From Orthonyx spaldingii (lineage: Eukaryota; Chordata; Aves; Passeriformes; Orthonychidae): a DNA stretch of 64,000 nt. The stretch is from assembly GCA_013397795.1 (NCBI GenBank), contig VZTJ01005976.1, positions 650,724 to 714,723 of the forward strand, given 5' to 3'. The position numbers and the translations under genes were made by a program. The notes under the pieces are model-generated. The model had not been told where the DNA came from. It searched no databases and worked only from the letters and a program-made list of their open reading frames with translations. Positions 12,301 to 25,873 of this stretch are shown in pieces. The first letter of the stretch is position 1; each line of letters opens with the position of its first letter.

Positions 12301-15300
12301 AAGAATATTGGCAATAAAGAATATTTGATATGGTTGGTATTCTTCATGAAATGGTGAAAATGCACCTCTAAGTGTGCAGATGAATAGTTTTATCATGCTA
12401 AAAATCATTCTCTGAGAGAATAAATTAGAACCCTGAAAAGGGGGATCTTCCAGTTGGCAGTACAATGAACAGAAATGCAACACTTTATGGGAAGCCTTGG
12501 ATAGATTCATGCTTTTATCTGTAAAAATGCAGTGTAGGTAGTGAAGCTCTCTGTAAAATATAGTCCTTTTGAAGTTAGAACTATTCACCTTTAAAGTTCA
12601 TCCCTGAAACAGGTGCTTTGTACAGTGTTACTATAGATTAGTACCTGGATGTGGGTGATTTTGAAGTATTAGTGATGAAGTCTTTTTTTTGGTGATGTGA
12701 TTTCCTTCGAAAAAGGGAGTTTATTAGATTTACCTTGATCATCATGAGTGTCAGGTCATAAAAATAGTTGACTGGAGTATGGCTTTCAGTACATATTATT
12801 GAAGTCAGTACCTACTTGCAGTAACTGTAACTTACCTAATGTGTGTTCTGCAAAACCGTGCATTTTGTGGGTGAGGAATGACTCAGGTTTTCATGGTGTA
12901 TAGAATGCAAGGACTCTGTCTGTTGTAAAGACAGGGAAGCTAGCTGTAGGATGCTGGTAATTTAACTGTGTTTCTCAGCAACCATGATGATGAATGAGTG
13001 TACTAGAAGTATTAGAAATGGCAAGGAATGGCTTCTGCAGCAATTACATGACTTGTTTGCCCAGGCTTTGTAATGTGAAGGATTGCACATATAAATGATT
13101 CTGCCACTGCATGCAATTAATTGTAATTTTAAGGTTTCAGGTAAAATTCTCAAAGGTTAAGAAAGGCCAAAATTAAAGTTGAAAAAGCAACCTTAGTTGG
13201 ATTATCTTTTGTGCCTGTCTTTATTAAGTTACTGTTCTTAATTACACAGCTGTGGTTTTTTGGTTTTTTCTTCCCTTGCAGAAGTATTCTTCAGAATAGT
13301 TGCCCTGTCTACTGGGGTGTCCATCTACTTTGAGCAGAAATAAACCTAGTCTCCAGGGCAGTTATTTCCATTGAATAAGAAATATAATGCAAGTAGAGCA
13401 AAAAGAGATTTTTGTCTTGTCTGATAAAGGCATTTGAATCTTGGCTGTGTTTGGTGGGGGTGGGGATGTGTGTGCACAATTGATACTGCAGGTGTCTTTG
13501 AACATATTTGCTGTGTAACATGCCCAAGAACTTAGTTTCATTTAGGCTGTCTCAGGTCAGGCACCTGAGGTGGTAAATAAATGAATCCTTAATCATGTTC
13601 TAATATGGCATCTGTTAACAGGGGTAATAACCATGCTACTTCAGTGAAATCAGTATGTTTTTTGACTGTTTCAGCAATATTAATCTAACATATTGGTGCT
13701 CTGCAATGACTTAAGAGGAAATCAATTTCTGCTTTCAATGCAGCATCATGCAGTAGTTGTTTATTTGTTTATTTATGTTTATGGGGAGCACAATGAGTAA
13801 GAACAGACAAAATCCTGACCAGTGACCTGGTAAGTGTGTACCAGGTAAAGATACTATGGAGGGGGGAATGGGTTAAAAGCCATGCAGTTAAACTGTCATA
13901 ACATACTTCAGCAATCATTTCCAAATGTAATTTCATCAAGTAAAGAGAGGTATTTCTAATGTAGTGTGTGTGTTGCTTTTTATCTGTTAAAAATAATAAT
14001 TGCAGTCATATCAGGAGGTTTGGAAGCTACTCACTGGGCAGACTGTGGCTATTTGAGCTGGTGGTATCTAATAATACTCTGTCATGCTTTATAGGGATTG
14101 ACCCAAGACAGTATGAGCCATGTGCTTGTGCAGAGTGTTTTATGGGTGTCTTTGGACTGTAGAGGAAGGCTTGTTTTGACAGTACAAGTTCCTTTTGCTG
14201 CTTTTTTTTAGTTGTCACCAGCATATAACTTTTAGTTTCTGCATCATTAACAGTGTTTTATGCAAATCCTATTCATATTTAGCCAGTTATGATTTTTGTT
14301 AGGATGATACCTTAGCTGATCTAAAATCATCCTTTTCAATACCTAATCTGATGTCTTTATTTTTTCCCTCCTGTGACTTGGAGATGCTTTTCCTCTCTGT
14401 TCTCTGTTCAGCTACTCTGTAGAGTCTCTTTCTTGCCTTTGTTAGCTTGTTTTCCTCTAATGTTTGTGATCAGCCAGTCCAGTCTGTCTCTCATATATAA
14501 TCGCTTATTATTTGTGCTAAAGTTCATAAATTTCTTCCCCTAACAACAACTGTTGGTTTCCTCTCTCTGCAATCCCCATTTTTTTCTAACATTTTTCTCT
14601 TTAGCATGCTCTGATGGAGTTACTGTTTAGCCATCCAGTTTGGTGCAGATTTCAGTCGCCTTTCTGGCAGCCACCACTTTGACAATTGTTAGAATTGCAA
14701 CCTGGTTTAGGTTGAAATCCCACCCACTCCACATTTCATTGAAGTTTCTTCTACATTGCTGTGACTTGCTGGTTGGATGTTGGAAAGGATAAGTCAGCTT
14801 CCTACCTTTATTTTCTGGTACTTTGATCCAGCACATTGTTCACCTGGAAGTGAAAGGAAGATTCTCTTCACTTCCAGGCTGGATCAAGCTCAGTAGAGAT
14901 GTTAGCAGATAAAATGTGTGCTCTTTGCTGAAGACTGGGTATCTTTTTCTCACATTCCCCAAAATTTCCAAGCATGGATATATTCATGTTGCTGGAAGAG
15001 TGGTAAAATGTACATCCAAGTTACACAGGCCAGAATTCATATTCCAGCTTCAAAGTGTGCTAGTGCTAAACATTTCCAGAGAAAATACTGCAAGTTTTAT
15101 TTTCTCTTCTAGGATAATTTTCTTCATTAGATTGTTGTGGTTTTTTGAGCTGTGGTGGTTTTTTTTGTTATTGTCTTAAGTACTTTGATTGAAATAAGAG
15201 TTCTGAGGAAGATTCTAGTATATAACTTCCAGCCCAGTTTGCTTGAGAAGATTCTAAGCAGGTTGGAAAATAGGATGTTAGAGTGGGAAATGTTAGACAG

Positions 15301-17096
15301 TCATAATAATAACTAGCCTTTCTTTTAACAAGAAACTACTGTCTTTTGAAGTAACTTACTTGCTAAACTGTAAAAATGAGGGGAGTCACAGTGCATTTAA
15401 CTTACTACTTTATTTTCTGTTTTGGATAGCATGGTTATATTTTTCCAATTTGACTTAATCTGACTGTGCTTACATTTTCCTCCCCATAACATCTGCTGTT
15501 TAACCATGAGGTGCTATATCCACCCTTGCTTTAAAAGCCTGCTGCTGCCTTTTGTAGGACTGCTTTGTACTCTTTTTGTGTGCTGCTGGTGTCTGGCATC
15601 TGTGGAGTCAGTTCTGGTAAATGATTGCCTTTTGGGAGTTAGTCCCACAGCGTAGTGTACAAGCTGGTTTGGAAACTTGGCTGCTGTCGGAAGGACATTG
15701 TTAATTTAGCAAATAGCCACAGTGATTTAAAATGTTATGCTGGTTACCACCTTATAATTATTACTGCCCTTCTCGTGGAATTTACGAACCTACAGCTAGC
15801 AATATAATGCAATGAGTGCCCTTACTCCTATTCAGATCCAAAGATTCAGCTTAAACCTCTATTACAGGCAGTTTAAACCAAATACCTGACCTCACTCTGA
15901 AGAATGAAAGGTGGTCCTGTTCTGAATTTCTGCTTCAGGGTGGGTTAACCTGCAACAAGAGACAGCATGGGCCACTGCTTGTGCTAATTTAAACCTTGGA
16001 AGCTAATTCAACAGGGGCTGTTCCTGTAGGATTCTGAAAATATGTAGTGAAGCTTACTGAGCATGAAGCCCCTCTATACCAGAGACTCTTGCTCAGTACA
16101 TTGGAAAAGTTGTATTGTCTTTAGTATTTAAATATTTAAATATTTTTAAATGCATCCGTATCTATCTGTCTACCTAGGTTCATGTAGATCTGTCGTGGCT
16201 CTGTCCACACCGAGTTGCTTTGTGCATTGTTGGAAGAAATGATATTAAACACAAAAGACCTGCAAGTTGTTCAATTGCACATTAATAGAATTTTGTAAAT
16301 GTAATTTTTTCCTGCTGCAATACATTTCTTAAAGCTATATTTAGCTCAATTAGTCTTAAACAAGTCCAGATGTTACTGTAACTTCAGTGATAACTGATTT
16401 ATAAAATAAGAAGTATGTTTGAACTAAAACTGAGGGCACATTGAAAACAAGTGATGTAGTATCTCATGGAATTATGCAATCTAGCTTAAAGGGGAGGTTG
16501 TGTTATTTGTTTGTTTGTTTTAACTGTCATGTCCCAGTATTATTTTGGTGATGCTGAGGATTTTCTTCATATATTTACAGCTTGAAGTGACATTGGTGTT
16601 TTCTTAGTACTGTGTTCATTTTATTTTCTGCTTAGGGCCATAGAGCATTGCTTGCTAGTACTGTGAAATAATACCCCTGTGGTTGCTTTCTTTTACTAAA
16701 GTAGCAAGATAAATATTAAATTATATGTTCTAGCAGGTAGCAAAAGGAAATGCTTGAAAGATTTCCTGTGCTGACATAAAGTTTGTTTTTCAGAAGTTTA
16801 AATAGCTTTTCAATGAAATTATACACCTGCTTCCTCTAATGTATTTGTGTAACGGTTTTCTTTGGAACTGTAGGAGGAAATAAATGATTTCAAGTAAACA
16901 CTGAAGCTCTTGACTTCAAAGTACTTCCTTCAAAAGTGAAACAACTTCACTTTTCTTTCTTAAATAAATAAAAACCGAACATACTTTCTCATCTTAGATT
17001 TTTTTATTCATGTGTATAAATCTGAAGGGATTTTCATCTTGAGTCTTTCGTAGGAAAAGAACTATTATTGTAGGACTCCTCAAATTAGATTATATT

Positions 17097-17193
17097 AGGG
17101 ACATGGTTTAGTGGTGGACTTAGTTGTCTTAGGTTAACACTTGGACTCAATGATTTTGGGTGTCTTTTCCAACATAACTGATTCTGTGAATTT
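17097..17193 (+). mobile_element. CR1 LINE 3'-end fragment
   Basis: The segment carries the usual order of CR1 3'-terminal words: GACATGGTTTAGTGGTGGAC, then GGTTAAC, TTGGACTCAATGATTTT, GTCTTTTCCAAC and ATTCTGTGAATT. This matches the remembered CR1 3' consensus with substitutions and small changes. It is about 97 bp in sense orientation, truncated at its 5' side, with no coding capacity. The terminal 8-bp repeat is degenerate, indicating an old insertion. Confidence 0.85.
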
Positions 17194-20100
17194 GTGTTGG
17201 GAAAAGTTTACTGAACTAATTCTAATTTTGCATGTCTTTATTATAGTGGTGTAAAAAGAAAAGTTTTCTGTGGAGATGAGCGCCCTGGTTGAAAGTGGCA
17301 ATACAGATAATGTTTTTTTGTAGTGATACTGCAGGGCAGTGTCTTTTCTTCTTCGGTGACTCCTTCCCTAGAGTATCCCAAAAACAGACTAGATAGCATC
17401 TGTCTGATGCTCTGCTTAACCAGGACATTACTTAAGGAATATAATTAAAATATAATCATTTTTAGTGGCAAAGGTTGCTTAATTAGGATGTCTGCAGATA
17501 CTCGATTTTTAAATAAGCTGATATATGCACATAAATATGCAAAAAAATATGCAAAAAAGTGTTGGACACCCATTTGTTTTCATTTTTCTTACTACAGCTA
17601 CAGTATTGAATGCTCCTGAAATTCTGTAATGTTTAGATTTCACTGCCAGTTCATTTCTTCTGCACATGTGACCTGTGAGGACTGCTTTTCCACATGCTCT
17701 TGGGATGCCATGTCTTTAATATTTCTTGCCGTGTCTGTATAAGTGTGTGGTTAGCATTTTAAAAAACATGATGCTTTTTGTTTGCTTTGGTCTGTTACCA
17801 AAACTTTTTATTAAAATGTGCTCCTTTGGTATTATGCTCTGTAATAAAATGCTTTCAGCAATCTCCTGGAAATAAAAGAATTTCCAAGTTTTTTACCAGT
17901 TCAGCTCTATTTCACAGCAGCTTTTTGGTAGCTTTGGAGAAACATTTATCAAGTCCATGATTAGTGAAATATTTCATTCTTGTTGACAAGCCAGAGCAGG
18001 TGTGAACTACATACAAGAACTGTGTTTTATAAACTTAAGGTTGTCCCTGGCTCAGTAATTAGTCTGACTTCCTCTTGCCTTTATTCAGGGCATAATATTA
18101 AATGCTTGCACCAAAATTGTGAAATTATTGGGCATAAGAAATCTGTCACAGCTAGATGAGATTATACTTTGATTCATTAGAATGAAGTTACTTTAATTCT
18201 TTTTAAAGAAAACTTCTCTTCACAAGCTTGTGTATTGGTTAGAATAAGTTAGTACACTTACATCGTAATATAGTATATTGCTTTCTATAATGTATTTGGT
18301 ATTTTGGGAAGGGTTTAAAAAAACCCAACTAAAACACGTTTGTTGGAAAACTGAAATACTAATGCATATTTATATGGCCGTAAAATTTTAACTTCAAGGT
18401 TATATGTGTGGTTTAACACTTTTAACTAGCTTGTTCCTCAGCAAAAATTGTATACTAATACTCTTTTTAAAAGGCAGGCTTTGAGTTACTAGAACATCTG
18501 AGATCCAAGGCATCACTTTAAAATCTCTTCTTCTTGCCAGTTGTGATTGCAGATTTTTTATAGCTAATTAATATATTTCTGAGGCACTTAAAATAATGAG
18601 GAAAAATAAGATTTGGAATAAAAATAATTCTTTTGAGTAACTGGGTTGGTATTACAATATTAGATTTTTTAAAAATTCAATTAATTTGATAAAATGTATG
18701 GACTATTATAGATGTTATATGTAATGAGAAGGGTATATGGAAATAGGAGGGAGTTATTTCCCCCTGTACTGTAAAGGAGAATAAAGTTTGGTGATATGCA
18801 GAGGATCAGAATGCTCCTGCTGTGTTCGGGTTTTTTGGTAGCTGATACAGTGATTGACAGGAGTTCAAATTTGCCCTCTGCTTTTGAAATGAAACCAATC
18901 TGAATTCAAGCCTTCCTCTGCCCAGACTGGGAAATGACATAAATTATATGTTGGTTTGGGGAGACATGTTCGTTTCTGACCCCTCTGGGTGGCTGGTGAA
19001 AACTTTGCAGCCTGGGATTAGATGACTGAAATCGATACTAGTGTCAGCTGAAAGACATCCAGCATGCTCCAAGGTGATTCTATCACATCTTTAATAATGC
19101 TTCACAAATGAGAAAAAAATATGCAGTCAGTTTGCCATAAAATTTATTATTAAGACAAAAACTGTACCTGTTCAGGATGCAATTTTGTTCATTTCCTTCC
19201 CCCATAGATAAGTTTTGAGGGGTGGGGGGAATATTTTGGTGCAAAGTTGAAATTCAAGTGATTAGTGTGGTCTCTGGTTGGGGTTATAGCCTGGTTCTGT
19301 TTTTCTGCATATGCAGTGAGACAGCTGTCTTAAAATGTCATGTGACATCATGAGTCAAAATAATCTGGCAGTTGACTGCCATTTTAATTTTTTGTGGAAA
19401 GGCATTCGCTTGAATAGCTAGCTTCTCTCTTTTTTTTAAGTTTTTTTGTTATTGCTATTTTTCACTCCTCTTAAATATTCAGATGGGATAGACCAGAAGA
19501 AATGGTGCTTGAAGATGTCAGGACTTTGCGCTTGCACAGGAAAGTGATTTCAGAACTTGTTATTGTCACTGTATGTTACTTCTCACAGTTCATTGAAGGA
19601 AGTCCTAGTGAAATGTAAATGCATTTCCAACAACATATCTGTAAAATGGAGGCTCAGAGGGGTTGGAAATAAAGCCTGTTGTGTGGCAAAGCTGGAAAGA
19701 AAATGAAGAGTTCACTGCTTTTTGGTACTGGTGCTTGTTTGGCAGCCCTCCTGTCTTTCTTACTGTGACTGGTGTTCCATCAGTCAGTGAAGTTGTATAT
19801 GGATCATGATGCATCAGAAAGACTGTGGAAGACACCTGTGATATGACATAATAAAAAGAAAAACAAGATCCAAATCACTTTTCCTTTTCTGAACAATCCA
19901 TAGTTACTCTACTGCCTGTTAAAATGATGACTTTTAGATCAATTTGTCTGCTGAAGTTCCTGTCACTTTAAAAAATAATGAACCTTATGTAAGACCAAAA
20001 AATTTCATGGTGTTTCTTCTCAAGATTTATTATTTCAGCCTGATTCATTTCCTGGTTTTCTGCTAATTACTGACAAAAGGAGAAACAAGTATTCTCCAAC

Positions 20101-20774
20101 TCTTTGTTTGTAAATCTAGAAAACAAGTAATTTACTGTATTACAGGTGGCTGGGTGTGGCTGTAAGTCATGCAAAGATTTATTCAGTACCTCCCTCTGTC
20201 AGTCTCTGGTCATACACTTGCTTCCGTGGCTAACACTGCTGTTCCAAGGCTTCACAGCTTTCTAGGTGGAAATTCAGTTCTGATATAAGGAAGATGAGGG
20301 TAAGGTAGAACTTCTGTCCTCATATTATAGTGTGAGAACAAGAATATATTCAGTTGGATTAGTAGCAAATTAAATACTGATTTTTGAAGGAGCAGTTTTT
20401 TGAGCTGTCTCATTAGGCTGTTGGGCTCATTGCCATAGATTTTCTTGGGTATTCGCAGTGCTGAGAGAAAGATTTGATGTTTACATGGATGGCAGTATAG
20501 AAGGTAGTAGAACATACTGGTTGGGAGATAAATGCACTTTTTGGATCTGAAACCACTCTGACAAGTTAGAAGTTGATGTTTAGGGCCAGAGATCAATAGA
20601 AAGTTTGTTTCACCTGTGATTTGCATCATGGGGTCTCACATTCCCTGGAGACAGGATCCTGAACTCATGGAATTGGGAGTGACTTGTTATGTTCTGGTGA
20701 ACTTGGAGGGTAGTTGGGAATGTTGATTTATTTAAATAACAGCTTGTGTTTTCTCATGGTTACTGATATCTTGA

Positions 20775-20806
20775 AATGTATTAAAATTGTAACATTTTAA
20801 TACATT
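20775..20806. repeat. Perfect 13-bp inverted repeat (hairpin)
   Basis: AATGTATTAAAAT (20,775-20,787) and its exact reverse complement (20,794-20,806) flank a 6-nt loop. It is AT-rich and lies within intron 1. No function is assigned. Confidence 0.8.
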
Positions 20807-22100
20807 CTTGTATGATTTATATTTGAGTAAAATGTAGATTGACCTTTAAGGGTGTATTGAAAGAATATGTCTTACATAAAAGCTACATCCCCTCCCTTTT
20901 AATCAAGTCCCTGAGCACTTCCAACACAGTTTTTTCATGATGTTGTAGTTCATGCTGTAATTTGCATATTTATTAATTAGTAGACAGTTGGAAGTTTGCA
21001 GTTTCTGTTACAAAACAATCAAATTAAGTAATTGCTTAAATAGCTTTTTAAAAATTAAATTTGGGATTACAGTAGTATATTGTTGAAATCCTTTTAGAAC
21101 TTATATTTCTGAATTAGTTTCAGTGATAATATAGCTGGCTTGACCTTTTACATATTTATGTCTTGGTTAGGGAAGATTGCTTCACTTTGGAGAAACAAAC
21201 CAAGGCCTTCAAGCTTTTAAAATCATTTTATCATGACCTTTCCTTCTAAAGGTATCAACACTTTTCTGTTATAATTTGTGGAGTTATTACTTGAGTTCTT
21301 TGAAATAGTTTTTGTCTGTTTTTTATCAAGTGTTTGTCTTTCCTTCTAGATATGTATGTCTTTTCGTCAAGGATAAGAAAGGTGTTGAATGGCATTAAAT
21401 ACCTCCAGGCTACCATTACAGCTACCTTTTGCCGAGCCAAGGAAAATGTAAGGGCTCTTTCTCCAGTGATGTCAATCCTGTGGAGGATACTGTACTGTAA
21501 AATGAGCAGGAGATAAAAGGGAGAAACAGTTGTTTTTACTGACATAGTCTGTGGATATTTGAGACAGATGATGGAGTTACATATGAAGGAGGAAAAAACA
21601 TGACTTATTTCTGTTCCAAATGGTGCTGGGATTTACAAATGTTTTTAAGGACAGCCCATGATGATGAGTGGACCAGTGTGCTACATATATTAGAGTACAA
21701 GCAAATGAGTGCAAGTTGTGGAGTTATGGTGGCTTCATGCTTAGCAGCTCAGACAGAGGAGGCTGATCATTGCTGCCATCCCAGTCTGGCTGTGAGGTGA
21801 GACACGTTCTCTTCTGTCCTTCGTCAGCTGTTCTGTGCATTGTCTCTGTGAGAGCTTGGCAAGTCACATTATCTGCCTGCTTCAAACATCTGTCTGTAAA
21901 ATGAGTGATGTGTCCTTTCTCTGTGTGCTTTGTTTTTAGAATTTATACTAGATACGAAAAAATGCACTTACACATGTGCTATAAGTGTATGATATAATGG
22001 AAATGGTCTTGGTAGGCATTCATTTGGACTGGGGCTACTGCATCAAGTGAACATCAAAGAATTCTTCTTTTTAGGAGTTTGTTAGGAGCTCCAAGTATTG

Positions 22101-22120
22101 TGTATACAACTGTGTATACA
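22101..22120. repeat. Two TGTATACA palindromes 12 bp apart
   Basis: The 8-bp palindrome TGTATACA occurs at 22,101-22,108 and again at 22,113-22,120. Together they make a short direct repeat of palindromes in intron 1. Confidence 0.75.
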
Positions 22121-24204
22121 GTACTTAGAACTGACAGTATCTTGTATAAATAAGATTAATACTTCACATTATGAAACCAGGCGTTCAGGTTTTTTGTTGT
22201 ATTTCATTCAAAACGTAGTTGGTGTGAAGCATTTATATTTTGCAGCTCAACTTGGATATTAAAACAAACAAACAAAAAAACCCCACCAAACATTGTTTCT
22301 GAGAATGCAGAGGAAAGGTTTCTGAGTATTTAAAAATACAGTGTGGTGCAACTGCTCTGAGAATGTTTGTGTTTTGGATCAGAGGTCGAAGGGTTTTTTT
22401 CATTTTCTTTTGCTTTTATTTTCTTAGAGAAGCCTTGCTCCATCTTTATTCTATCTCTGTGAAAACTTGCAAGGAATGGCAAATTTTTAGAAAGTGGTTT
22501 TGAGCATTTTCTTTAAAGACTGATTGCTGTGGCACCAAAATTCTGAACATTTCACTTAACAGCCACACTTTTTCAGCCATTGTAGCAAGTGGTGAGATAC
22601 TTAAATTTTGTATCACAGCGGCCCGACATCAAGTCAATAACGAGAGACCCAAAGTGAGAAGGGCTTCCTTCTGCTCTTGATTGTCTGTCAGGATGAGAGG
22701 CTTGAGACAAAGTGGGAGCTGTCTGCCTTCAGTTCAAGGGAGGTATAGGAAAAGGTGATGCATAGAGGCAACAGAAGAGGTAGAAGGAAAAGGGATAAAT
22801 GAGGAACAGCAAGAAGAAAACGTTGCATGAAGGAACTAAGGGTGATGCAGACTGAAACAGCTGCTTTTAAACCAAAGCTCTCTTTTTATGACAGCTTTCC
22901 CTATTTCACATTTTTGCTCTCAAAACGTGAGCACCTGCAAAAGAAAATGATAAAAGCAAAGAAGAGACTGTTCACAGGTCCTTAACCCCTGCTAATTATT
23001 GACCAACATCTGAGGAGGAGGGATGGAAAGGTTTAAATGAAGCTTCACGGTCCACCACCCTCTCAGCTACCACCTGTGTCTGCTGTTGCAGGAACATGGG
23101 TTTATTTCACAGGGTTCCTCCTTTGAGATGTATTTCACAACCCCTAGTTCCAAACATGCTGTAGCAGACTGTATGTCCTTTAGAGAAGGCATTCTTCTAG
23201 GTTTGTTGTCCTCTTTAGAAATGCATTGGCCAGACTTAATCAAATCTGTCACAGGGATAGAAGTTTCAAAGAGAAACTAATTCTAGTTAATGCTAGCTAA
23301 GTCTTGTCACTTGGTGTCTGCAAATTATTAAATTGCAGAAAATTTGTGTAAGAGAATGTTCTCATGCCCTGACAACAGAAAAAAATACTATTGGCTTTTA
23401 AATCGTTAGACAGCAGCCACATTGTTTGGAGTGTGCTGGGGCATAAACTTAATACAGGGAATGCTAGAACAAGGAATCTGTGGCACCTTATTTGTAAAGT
23501 GTTTGTGGTGTTGGGCAAGGCCCTTATAGAGTAGTTAGGTGTTTTCCTATATGCCCATCTTTAGACATTAAGGTGTTGATCAGCAGGTCAGGGCTGTCAG
23601 TGCTCAGCCTAAGTTTTGAACCTGTACAATCCTCTAGTGATACAAAACAGCCTTACAACTTCGGCAGCCCAAAATATCTTAATCTCATTTCAGGTGACAG
23701 CATTAGTTTTGGCATCTTTTTCCCATTTTGCACATTTGGAAAAAATAATCTTCCATTGCAGAATTTCTATGAAGATTTCACAGGACTGCTTTGAAGATTG
23801 ATTTGTTAATGATTTTGAAGCCTTTAGTCTAGTAAAAATATCTTAAGGATTTATGTGGTATTTGTGAGTTCAGTGTTGTATAATGTTGTTATAAAGCAAA
23901 AAATATACAGCATGTAGATATGGAGCCTCATTTAATACGGAAGTGAGAAAAAGCTGTTGCTGGAATGAGGCCAGCTCTAGAAAAATCAGTATGTCTGTGT
24001 GATTCTACAGAAAGTTCAGAAGCTGTACACATCCTTTAGGATCTCCCCAAGGCCTGGAAATGACTGCTATAGCACTAAATGGCATCCAGCAGTATTCCAG
24101 CTATAGAAGAGAAGTCTTCCAGTTTCTCTTACTGGAGCTCACCTGCCTGTTGTTACACTCACCACTGCTTGGGTGGGAAGCAACTGGCCCCACTTGATCT
24201 GTAT

Positions 24205-24252
24205 CTGTGTATCCTGGTAGTTGGATCTCTGTGTATCCTGGTAGTTGGATCT
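24205..24252 (+). repeat. Tandem duplication, 24-bp unit x 2
   Basis: A 24-bp unit beginning CTGTGTATCCTGGTAG is present twice with no mismatch (24,205-24,228 and 24,229-24,252). The perfect identity suggests a recent local duplication within intron 1. Confidence 0.9.
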
Positions 24253-24624
24253 TTGTTGTGGACAGGGGAAGAGATGTCCTGATGTCCCTGAAAATGGTGA
24301 CGAGGGTCAGATATCACATCCAGCCATCATAGGTGCTGAAACTGGATCAGCATTTGCATTGCCTTCCAGTGCATCAGCTGCACTGTCAATTGGCTGGATG
24401 TGGGGTGCTGAATTTAGTTTTTGTGGACAACTTGCTTTCTGGAATCCTTAATTTTTGAGCATTCAAGTGTGCAATATTAAATGTCCTCATAGTTCTTAGT
24501 GTAGCTTTGTGTTCCTCTGTTACCTGAAGTGTATTTGATAATATTGTAGGTCACAAGCAGATAATTTATTTATTGGGGAAGGGACTTTCTGGGGGGAAGA
24601 AGGAGGGTAAGATTTTGTCTTCTA

Positions 24625-24650
24625 TAATCACATTAGCAGTGATGTGATTA
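24625..24650. repeat. 9-bp inverted repeat
   Basis: TAATCACAT (24,625-24,633) is repeated in inverted orientation as ATGTGATTA (24,642-24,650), with an 8-nt spacer. The TAATC/GATTA cores resemble paired-type homeodomain half sites, but this could be chance. Confidence 0.6.
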
Positions 24651-25848
24651 CAATAGTTTTCACTTCTTTTTGCAAGGTATGGCATGGCTGTGTAGAACTT
24701 TTATGTACTAAAATTAAGTACACTATAGGAAGTAGTTCTATATGAAAAAGTCGTTTAACACAACAGTTTTATTGTCCTTGTTGCTAGAAAAAGACTTGGT
24801 AACTCCATTTTCTTGTTGGATCTTGACACTGTAGACAAATGTGAAAGGATCAGAAAAAGTGTTTTTACTAAAGTAGAAAGTCAAAGTAGAAACCAGAGAT
24901 GTCAGGAATGCTGAAATATAGACATGATCCAAACTTTTATATTAATTTTCTTCTTTGTTATCAAGCCAGACTTAAGGAAGTAGATGTCACTTACACAATT
25001 GCTCTACACCAGGCGGAGTACCTAATAAGGAGAGGGCAACTTCTAGGTATTTGTGGGGTTTTTTCTTACTGTCCTGAGAACAATTTGTATAACATCCTCC
25101 CCCTCTTTCCCTTGTCTCAGTAATTCATATGCCATATTGGTGAGGTCAAATTAGTGAACAAACAATACTGCATCTATGTGTCAGTTGTATAGACTGGTGC
25201 CTTCTGTAGTAGGTTAACTTTCACTCCACCCACTTCATATTTCTTTTCTCTTTCTCATTTTTCTTCTCTCCCCTTCTGTCTCAGCAGAACAGCCTTCTAG
25301 GATTGTGGCTTCTGAGGTTACTATGTGACTGGACATTTGGAGAGAAAGGAGAGGAATTGTACCAAGACAGGGAAGCCTGTTAAGTTTTAGTAACACTTTG
25401 CTCTTCCATTGAAAAGCCACATATGCAGCTGAAGGTGCTGTAACTTCTCTAATGGGGAAGTGTGGGCAGATATAAACTAGTTCAGTTATATCAAAATTGA
25501 AATTTAAACAAAGTGGTATATTTTTTAGTGTAGCTGTTATCTTCCCAGTATGGAACAGTCAGCCTGACCAGCAGGTATTTAAAAAGGCTGCACTTAGCAT
25601 ACATTTAAGTTAAGGCTTGCTGGTATAAATAAATAATGTAAGTCTTGTGAGCTGTAACAATCCCTTTTTGGACATAGTGTTGTGACCCAGCAGATTGTTC
25701 ATCTAGTTTATTTGCATTTACCATTCATAATCTTTATATGTTTTGATGTTTGAATCCTTTTAAATGTGCCTTGACCTTTCACGTTCCTTAAGTTCCATCA
25801 CATGACTCTCACAGTTGTACCACTGTGATAGCTGCAAGGTGACAACAG

Positions 25849-25873
25849 ATTTGCTCTTCAGAGGAGAGCAAAT
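25849..25873. repeat. 9-bp inverted repeat
   Basis: ATTTGCTCT (25,849-25,857) and AGAGCAAAT (25,865-25,873) are exact reverse complements with a 7-nt loop. It lies within intron 1. Function is unknown. Confidence 0.65.

Noticed and set aside
12199..12588. 129-codon minus-strand open frame in intron 1
   Set aside because: Longest intronic frame, but with low-complexity, T-rich derived composition, no domain and no splice context. Treated as chance.
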